Program-made: the position numbers and the translations under genes
Assembly (NCBI RefSeq): GCF_001274785.1
Contig: NZ_LHPI01000017.1
Span: 1-64,000 of the forward strand
Length of the DNA: 64,000 bases
Origin: Vibrio hepatarius
GTDB taxonomy: Bacteria; Pseudomonadota; Gammaproteobacteria; Enterobacterales; Vibrionaceae
Reading direction: 5' to 3'
The notes under the pieces: generated by a model
Databases searched by the model: none
Told to the model about the DNA's origin: nothing
The model's input: the letters and a program-made list of their open reading frames with translations, nothing else
Shown here: one piece after another, positions 58,697-64,000 of the stretch
Numbering within the stretch: the first letter of the stretch is position 1
Layout of the letters: each line of letters starts with the position of its first letter

Positions 58697-58994
58697 TAGG
58701 AATGAAGAAAATCAACTCAGTTAGTCTAAGGGAAAAGCAGGAGACGTCAAAGCCTCATCCAACGCTCTGGATTGCCATCCGCCTCTTTCCGTACCACGGG
58801 ATAGAAATGAACAAAAAAGTACCACTTTCTGCGGTAAATTGGTTGATCCCAGCCAGTGGATTCATTACTATATCGCGCCTTAGAGATATGGCTTGCTTTT
58901 TGAGCAGCGGTATCCAAGCTAATTTTTTATTAACTACGTGTGGTGTCCGGCTAAGATTCGGATAGCGACACGGCCTATATTTAGAGGTTCTCCC
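58697..58994 (+). promoter_or_regulatory. rpmE-priA divergent region with rpmE leader hairpin
   Basis: No gene is seen in these 298 bp. Before rpmE a hairpin is formed by GTGTC (58943-58947), a two-base bulge, GCTA (58950-58953), loop AGATTCGGA, TAGC (58963-58966) and GACAC (58967-58971). The GAGG ribosome site follows at 58984-58987. Such a leader fits a ribosomal-protein (L31) autoregulatory element of gammaproteobacteria, by analogy. Confidence 0.55.
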
Positions 58995-59213
58995 ATGAAA
59001 ACTGGTATCCACCCAGAATACAAAGCAATCAAAGCGACTTGTTCTTGTGGTAACTCTTTCGAGTTCAACTCAACTCTAGCTAAAGATTCTATCCACCTAG
59101 ACGTTTGTGACAAATGTCACCCATTCTACACTGGTAAGCAACGTATCGTTGATACTGGCGGCCGTGTTGATCGCTTCAACAAACGTTTCGGTGCACTATC
59201 AAGCAAGAAGTAA
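58995..59213 (+). CDS. rpmE: Ribosomal protein L31, zinc-binding form
   Basis: L31 bridges the ribosomal subunits. The 72-residue product has all four zinc cysteines: Cys16, Cys18, Cys37 and Cys40 (CSCG and CDKC), so it is the zinc-containing paralogue, replaced by a cysteine-free copy during zinc starvation in many bacteria. GAGG precedes the ATG. It stands alone, next to priA as in enterics. Confidence 0.97.
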   Translation: MKTGIHPEYKAIKATCSCGNSFEFNSTLAKDSIHLDVCDKCHPFYTGKQRIVDTGGRVDRFNKRFGALSSKK

Positions 59214-59234
59214 TTTCTTCCTTGTAACCGAATT

Positions 59235-59262
59235 AAAAAAGGACGCTACGGCGTCCTTTTTG
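59235..59262 (+). terminator. Intrinsic terminator of rpmE
   Basis: Stem AAAAGGACGC/GCGTCCTTTT with a TACG tetraloop (59247-59250), then T-rich sequence. Confidence 0.92.
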
Positions 59263-59460
59263 TTTTTCTTCTCTCGGCAAACAGAGCTTTGCCATTCCAT
59301 AAACGACATTTCTCAGCGTGTTGTTAGCGTATCTGGTCTTATCTCCAGTGAATTCCCACATTTTGTAGTGATTGGTCGCATTACCACCTATGCAGCTTGA
59401 CTTAGTTACTCTAAAATGGGTGCCCCCTTTCCTTATAATTATTAACGAGTACCCACACCT

Positions 59461-60738
59461 ATGTCAGAAGACAATAGCCAAGAACTATCTCCTGAAGAAC
59501 AATTTCGTCAGCAAGCGCTTGATTACCATGCCTTCCCAACAGCAGGTAAAATTTCAGTTGAACTCACTACACCTGCAGAGACGGCTAACGACCTAGCTCT
59601 AGCCTACAGCCCAGGTGTTGCAGAGCCTGTTCGTGAAATCGCACAAAACCCTGACAACATCTACAAGTACACGTCAAAAGGTAACATGGTCGCGGTTATC
59701 TCAAACGGTACGGCGATTCTTGGCCTAGGTAACTTAGGTCCTATGGCTTCTAAACCAGTAATGGAAGGTAAAGCGCTACTATTCAAACGCTTTGCTGGCT
59801 TAGACTCAATTGATATTGAAGTAAAACACCGCACGATCGAAGAATTCGTCGACACAGTAGCGAACATCGCTGACACATTCGGTGGTATCAACCTAGAAGA
59901 TATCAAAGCACCAGACTGTTTCGAGATTGAAAAGCAGCTGATTGAGCGTTGTGATGTACCAGTTTTCCACGATGACCAGCACGGTACTGCAATCGTAACG
60001 GCAGCGGGCATGCTGAACGCGATCGAACTGCAAGGTAAGAAACTAGAAGAAGCGACTATCGTTTGTCTGGGCGCGGGCGCAGCAGCAGTCGCGTGTATGG
60101 AACTACTGATCAAGTGTGGCGCGATGCGCGAGAAGATCTACATGCTTGACCGTAAAGGTGTGATCCACACTCGCCGTGATGACCTGAACGAGTACAAACA
60201 GCTGTTCGCGAACAACACCGACAAACGCACACTTGAAGACGTTATCGACGGTGCAGACCTATTCCTTGGTGTTTCTGGTCCAAACCTACTATCTCCAGAA
60301 GCACTTAAGCTCATGGCTGACAAGCCAGTTGTTTTTGCCTGTTCAAACCCAGATCCAGAGATCAAGCCAGAGCTGGCTCATCAAGTCCGTGATGACCTAA
60401 TCATGGGTACTGGCCGTAGTGACTACCCGAACCAGGTAAACAACGTACTTTGTTTCCCATTCATCTTCCGTGGCGCACTTGATGTTCGTGCTAGCGAAAT
60501 TAACGATGAAATGAAGCTGGCAGCGGTTGAAGCTATCCGTGAACTAGCGAAAGAAGAGGTACCAGCTGAAGTACTAAAAGCGGCGGGTGTAGATAGCCTT
60601 GAGTTTGGTTCTGGTTACATCATTCCAAAACCAATGGACCCACGCCTACTTCCTCGCGTAGCAAAAGCAGTTGCTCAGGCGGCAGTAGAATCGGGTGTTG
60701 CTCGTATCGAAATTCCAGCAAACTACATGGAAGCTTAA
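59461..60738 (+). CDS. Malate dehydrogenase (oxaloacetate-decarboxylating), malic enzyme
   Basis: Malic enzyme converts malate to pyruvate and CO2 with NAD(P)+. The 425-residue product holds the malic N-domain (AYSPGVAEPVREI, NGTAILGLGNLGP) and NAD-binding domain (VCLGAGAAAVACMELL, VFACSNPDPEI). It ends without the phosphotransacetylase-like domain of E. coli MaeB, so it is the short form. Cofactor preference (probably NADP+) cannot be read with certainty. A terminator follows. Confidence 0.93.
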   Translation: MSEDNSQELSPEEQFRQQALDYHAFPTAGKISVELTTPAETANDLALAYSPGVAEPVREIAQNPDNIYKYTSKGNMVAVISNGTAILGLGNLGPMASKPVMEGKALLFKRFAGLDSIDIEVKHRTIEEFVDTVANIADTFGGINLEDIKAPDCFEIEKQLIERCDVPVFHDDQHGTAIVTAAGMLNAIELQGKKLEEATIVCLGAGAAAVACMELLIKCGAMREKIYMLDRKGVIHTRRDDLNEYKQLFANNTDKRTLEDVIDGADLFLGVSGPNLLSPEALKLMADKPVVFACSNPDPEIKPELAHQVRDDLIMGTGRSDYPNQVNNVLCFPFIFRGALDVRASEINDEMKLAAVEAIRELAKEEVPAEVLKAAGVDSLEFGSGYIIPKPMDPRLLPRVAKAVAQAAVESGVARIEIPANYMEA

Positions 60739-60758
60739 ACGCTCAAGTTTCAAATAAG

Positions 60759-60792
60759 AAAAAGCCGCTGATTACAATCAGCGGCTTTTTTG
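60759..60792. terminator. Bidirectional terminator between the malic enzyme gene and metJ
   Basis: Arms AAAAAGCCGCTGA and TCAGCGGCTTTTT around a short loop TTACAA, with extra T on the plus strand. Confidence 0.92.
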
Positions 60793-60870
60793 TTTTTAGA
60801 CAATGACCAGCATAAGCGAAAAAGGTGTGCTTTGACTTTATCGTGTGTGCGTCAACACAACACTTCGTTA

Positions 60871-61188
60871 TTAGTCGTCAAACGCCTCAAACTCAATCCC
60901 CATCTCCGTCATCAGTTGTTTTGCTTCTGTTGGGATGTCATCAGGACGGTCTTTACGTAGGTCTTCATCGGTTGGCAGTGGCTGACCGGTATATGCGTGC
61001 AAGAACGCTTCACACAACAATTCACTGTTTGTTGCATGGCGCAAGTTGTTAATCTGGCGGCGTGTACGCTCGTCGGTTAACACCTTCAATACTTTAAGAG
61101 GAATAGAAACCGTAATCTTTTTTACTTGTTCGCTTTTCTTTCCGTGTTCAGCGTATGGACTAATGTATTCGCCGTTCCAATCTGCCAT
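60871..61188 (-). CDS. metJ: Methionine repressor MetJ
   Basis: MetJ with S-adenosylmethionine represses methionine genes. The 105-residue ribbon-helix-helix protein begins MADWNGEYISPYAEHGKK; the DNA-binding beta strand is KKITVSIPLKVLKVL and the SAM/helix region RRQINNLRHATNSELLCEAFLHA. ATG 61188 is preferred over an ATG at 61266 because AAAGGTG precedes it and homologues begin there. It is divergent from metBL and shares an operator. Confidence 0.96.
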   Translation of the reverse strand: MADWNGEYISPYAEHGKKSEQVKKITVSIPLKVLKVLTDERTRRQINNLRHATNSELLCEAFLHAYTGQPLPTDEDLRKDRPDDIPTEAKQLMTEMGIEFEAFDD

Positions 61189-61260
61189 TGCGCACCTTTG
61201 TAATTCTTCGTGTTTAAAAGTTAGGGGTGCAATTTTAGCGGGATTCATGGCTATAAGCAA

Positions 61261-61292
61261 AGACATATGGACGTCTAGAAGTGTTGACGTCT
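61261..61292. promoter_or_regulatory. Four tandem met boxes between metJ and metB
   Basis: AGACATAT, GGACGTCT, AGAAGTGT and TGACGTCT lie end to end (61261-61268, 61269-61276, 61277-61284, 61285-61292). Two match the 8-bp met-box consensus AGACGTCT at seven of eight positions. The 8-bp tandem array is the known MetJ operator form. Confidence 0.88.
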
Positions 61293-61404
61293 TTAAAAAT
61301 GAGAAGTAAAGTGGTCGCTATGGAACCGGAGTTACATATATCTAACACCTTCAGGTATAGCGTAATCCCTACAAGATGTCACCAACGTTCGAAAGGAAAC
61401 ACTT

Positions 61405-62571
61405 ATGAGCGCCCGCAAGCCAGCCACTATCGCGGTACGAACTGGTATCGAATCTGACACACAGCACCACGCTGTCGTACCCCCTATTTACCTATCGACT
61501 AACTATGGCTTCCCGGCTTTTGGTGAAGTACCAACTTACGATTACACCCGTTCAGGAAACCCAAACCGAGGACTGCTGGAAACAGCACTGTTTGAACTGG
61601 AATCTGGCAAAGGTGCTGTCGTCACCAACTGTGGTACTTCGGCGCTCAACTTGTGGGTTTCCGCCTTCATCGGACCGGATGACTTGATCGTTGCACCGCA
61701 CGATTGTTATGGCGGCACATACCGCCTGTTCAATACGCGCTCGCAAAAAGGTGATTTCAAAGTCTTGTTTGTTGACCAATCCGACGAACAAGCGCTTGCG
61801 GATGCACTCGCACAGAAACCTAAGTTGATCTTGCTAGAGACGCCGTCTAATCCGCTGGTTCGTGTGGTCGACATCGAAAAAGTATGCACTCAGGCAAAGC
61901 AGATTGGTGCACTAGTTGCGGTAGACAATACCTTTTTGACACCCGTGTTCCAAAAGCCTTTAGAGCTGGGCGCAGACTTTGTTATCCACTCAACCACTAA
62001 GTATATCAATGGCCACTCAGATGTAATTGGTGGAGTCGTTATAACGAAAACGGCGGAACACGCGGAAGAACTGGCTTGGTGGGGCAACTGTATCGGTGCG
62101 ACGGGTACGCCATTTGATAGCTATATGACGTTAAGAGGCATTCGTACGCTGGGGGCTCGTATGAAGGTGCACGAGGAAAGCTCGCAGCACATCCTCGCAT
62201 ATCTAAACGAACAAGAACTAGTGGGAACCATCTATCACCCTAGCCTACCAAGTCATCCAGGCCACGAGATCGCCAAAAAGCAGCAGTCGGGCTTCGGTTC
62301 AATGCTGAGCTTTGAGTTTGCAGGTAGTTTTGAGCAGTTGAAGTACTTCGTTGGTGGATTGGAACTGTTTTCTCTTGCCGAATCTTTAGGTGGTGTTGAG
62401 AGCTTGATCTGCCACCCAGCCTCTATGACACACCGCGCAATGGGAGAGCAAGCGCTAGCAGAAGCAGGCGTAACTCAGCAGCTATTGCGACTGTCTGTCG
62501 GCCTAGAAGACAGCGAAGACCTGATTGCGGACCTTGAGCAAGCCTTTAATAAAGCGAAGGAGGCATTTTAA
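61405..62571 (+). CDS. metB: Cystathionine gamma-synthase
   Basis: MetB condenses O-succinylhomoserine with cysteine to cystathionine. The 388-residue PLP enzyme has YDYTRSGNPNR (PLP phosphate), NCGTSALNLW, VAVDNTFLTPVFQKPLELGADFV and the Schiff-base lysine in HSTTKYINGHSD. AAAGGAAA precedes its ATG. It overlaps metL by one base (TAATG). Confidence 0.96.
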   Translation: MSARKPATIAVRTGIESDTQHHAVVPPIYLSTNYGFPAFGEVPTYDYTRSGNPNRGLLETALFELESGKGAVVTNCGTSALNLWVSAFIGPDDLIVAPHDCYGGTYRLFNTRSQKGDFKVLFVDQSDEQALADALAQKPKLILLETPSNPLVRVVDIEKVCTQAKQIGALVAVDNTFLTPVFQKPLELGADFVIHSTTKYINGHSDVIGGVVITKTAEHAEELAWWGNCIGATGTPFDSYMTLRGIRTLGARMKVHEESSQHILAYLNEQELVGTIYHPSLPSHPGHEIAKKQQSGFGSMLSFEFAGSFEQLKYFVGGLELFSLAESLGGVESLICHPASMTHRAMGEQALAEAGVTQQLLRLSVGLEDSEDLIADLEQAFNKAKEAF

Positions 62572-64000
62572 TGACTGCTTCACGTCAGTTGCACAAATTT
62601 GGTGGCAGTAGCTTAGCCGATCCTGAGTGCTATCGCCGCGTCGCGAAAATTCTCAAAGAATATTCTGGGAACGAAGACCTGATCGTTGTCTCTGCAGCAG
62701 GCAAAACGACCAACCGCTTGTTGGAGTTTCTCGACGGATTAAACAAAGACGGACGCTTGGCACATGACGCATTGAATTCACTGCGTCAATTCCAAACTTC
62801 GCTAGTTGAAGAACTGATTCAAGGTGAAGAACAAGCATCACTGCTCGCGACATTAAAAGACGAGTTTTCGACTCTGGGCGAGTTAACTGCACCACTCAGC
62901 GAAGCGGAAAAAGCAGCAGTACTCGGTCATGGTGAAACGTGGTCGTCTCGCCTTCTGGCAGCGTTGCTCAATCAGGAAGGGCAACCAGCCATCTCCCAAG
63001 ATGCAAGAGCTTTCCTGCGCGCCGAAAGCGGAACTCAACCTGAGGTTGACCGCGGTGCATCTTACCCATTGCTCAAAGAAATTCTTGCACAACATGCTCA
63101 TCACCGAATAGTGATTACGGGCTTTATGGCGCAAAACCATCAAGGTCAAACCGTCTTGCTTGGCCGAAACGGTTCAGATTACTCGGCTACCGTGATCGGC
63201 GCGTTAGCCGAAGTATCACGTGTGACCATTTGGAGTGACGTTGCCGGCGTTTTCAGTGCTGACCCACGATTTGTGACTGATGCTTGCCTCTTGCCACTGC
63301 TAAGACTGGATGAAGCAAGTGAGCTTGCTCGTCTGGCAGCACCAGTACTCCATAGCCGCACATTACAGCCTGTCGCTCAAAGCGCCATGGATTTGCACTT
63401 ACGCTGCAGCTATGAGCCAGAATCAGGTTCAAGTCGAATCGAGCGTGTCTTAGCTTCTGGTCGAGGTGCCAAAATCATCTCTTCACTCGATGAAGTGCTG
63501 ATCATCAAACTGAATTTTGCTTCTGGGCACGATTTCCAACGCCTAGAAAAAGAAGTGCTGGCCAACTTAAAGCGCGTACAACTTGAGCCGCTTACCTACG
63601 AGGTGCAAAAAGACAAGCACAGCTTACGCTTGGCTTACACCGCTGAGATCGCAGGTGGCGCGCTAGAGTACTTACAAGATGCAGCCATCGAAGCGGAAAT
63701 TAAACTGCAAGAAGGTTACTCATTAGTTGCAGCCGTTGGCGCGGGTGTCACGAAAAACGCCAACCACTGTTATGGCTTCTACCAAAAACTCAAATCCGCG
63801 CCGGTTGAGTTTATTTCCGAGTCCAATTCGGGCCTTAGCTTAGTAGCCGTGCTGCGCACAACCGATACCACACCGTTGGTTCAAGCTATCCACAGCCAAT
63901 TGTTCCAAGCACAGAAGCGTGTGGGTATTGCACTGTGTGGTAAGGGCAATATTGGCTCAAGCTGGTTGACGTTGTTTGCTGAGCAAAAAGCAGAACTTGA
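62571..64000 (+). CDS. metL: Bifunctional aspartate kinase / homoserine dehydrogenase II, N-terminal part
   Basis: MetL performs the first and third steps from aspartate towards methionine. The first 476 codons are in the window, and the frame is open to the right edge. The aspartokinase domain begins MTASRQLHKFGGSSLAD, with the family KFGGSS motif, and holds VLLGRNGSDYSA. A diverged ACT region follows, then the start of the homoserine-dehydrogenase domain (ALCGKGNIGSSW, NAD loop) near residue 455. The start overlaps the metB stop, as in the E. coli metBL operon, with AAGGAGG upstream. Confidence 0.95.
   Translation, partial: MTASRQLHKFGGSSLADPECYRRVAKILKEYSGNEDLIVVSAAGKTTNRLLEFLDGLNKDGRLAHDALNSLRQFQTSLVEELIQGEEQASLLATLKDEFSTLGELTAPLSEAEKAAVLGHGETWSSRLLAALLNQEGQPAISQDARAFLRAESGTQPEVDRGASYPLLKEILAQHAHHRIVITGFMAQNHQGQTVLLGRNGSDYSATVIGALAEVSRVTIWSDVAGVFSADPRFVTDACLLPLLRLDEASELARLAAPVLHSRTLQPVAQSAMDLHLRCSYEPESGSSRIERVLASGRGAKIISSLDEVLIIKLNFASGHDFQRLEKEVLANLKRVQLEPLTYEVQKDKHSLRLAYTAEIAGGALEYLQDAAIEAEIKLQEGYSLVAAVGAGVTKNANHCYGFYQKLKSAPVEFISESNSGLSLVAVLRTTDTTPLVQAIHSQLFQAQKRVGIALCGKGNIGSSWLTLFAEQKAEL

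Noticed and set aside
62883..63149. Minus-strand frames of 60-88 codons inside metL
   Set aside because: They are antisense to a clear metL reading frame with normal codon bias and have no support.

Overview
The window is a stretch of core chromosome from a Vibrio-type gammaproteobacterium. The clearest genus-level signs are AphA (PadR-family quorum-sensing regulator), an argininosuccinate lyase fused to N-acetylglutamate synthase, a DUF3624 protein, a fused peroxiredoxin-glutaredoxin beside OxyR, and a pilMNOPQ cluster next to mrcA and aroK-aroB-damX-dam. The species cannot be fixed from the sequence alone. There is no rRNA, insertion sequence, prophage, CRISPR array or clearly foreign island. 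Coding density is high, and most gene blocks end in clean intrinsic terminators.

Layout. 1-700: a stable-RNA operon read leftwards, Thr(TGT)-Tyr(GTA)-Gly(TCC)-Thr(GGT)-tuf, from a GC-discriminator promoter. 0.9-5.2 kb: coaA, a DUF805/tautomerase pair, tpiA and a MATE exporter. 5.2-9.2 kb: rraA-menA, then efp and epmB back to back, then an MgtC-family protein. 9.2-15.5 kb: pfkA, fieF, the Cpx envelope-stress set (cpxP divergent from cpxRA, with a perfect CpxR box between), Mn-type sodA behind a Fur box, and trmL. 15.5-29.5 kb: trpS, gph-rpe, dam, damX, aroB, aroK and pilQPONM read leftwards, with mrcA (PBP1A) diverging from pilM. 29.5-33.7 kb: a redox block of oxyR, prx-grx and a dihydrolipoamide-dehydrogenase homologue with a cysteine tail, then a RidA-like gene and DUF3624. 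33.8-40.4 kb: arginine biosynthesis (argCBG and argHA leftwards, argE rightwards) with tandem ARG-box-like sites. 40.6-48.6 kb: ppc, aphA, the secB-gpsA-cysE block, a YibN-type rhodanese and epmA. 49-52.3 kb: frdABCD. 52.4-59.2 kb: hslVU (with a sigma-32 promoter), ftsN, cytR, priA and rpmE. 59.5-64 kb: malic enzyme, metJ, and metB-metL, with four met boxes between metJ and metB; metL runs off the right edge.

How the genes work together. Two of the three EF-P modification genes (epmA, epmB) and efp itself are in the window. PilM-N-O-P-Q form the alignment complex and outer-membrane pore of a type IV pilus. Four stress or starvation circuits can be read directly from promoter sites: Cpx (envelope), Fur (iron), OxyR (peroxide) and sigma-32 (heat). 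MetJ and ArgR sites mark two amino-acid regulons.

No wholly new multi-gene system is evident. The least explained signals are non-coding or peripheral: a nested, highly structured pilQ-aroK spacer, a hairpin leader before rpmE, the cysteine-tailed Lpd homologue in the OxyR cluster, and direct or inverted repeats upstream of tpiA, rraA and frdA.
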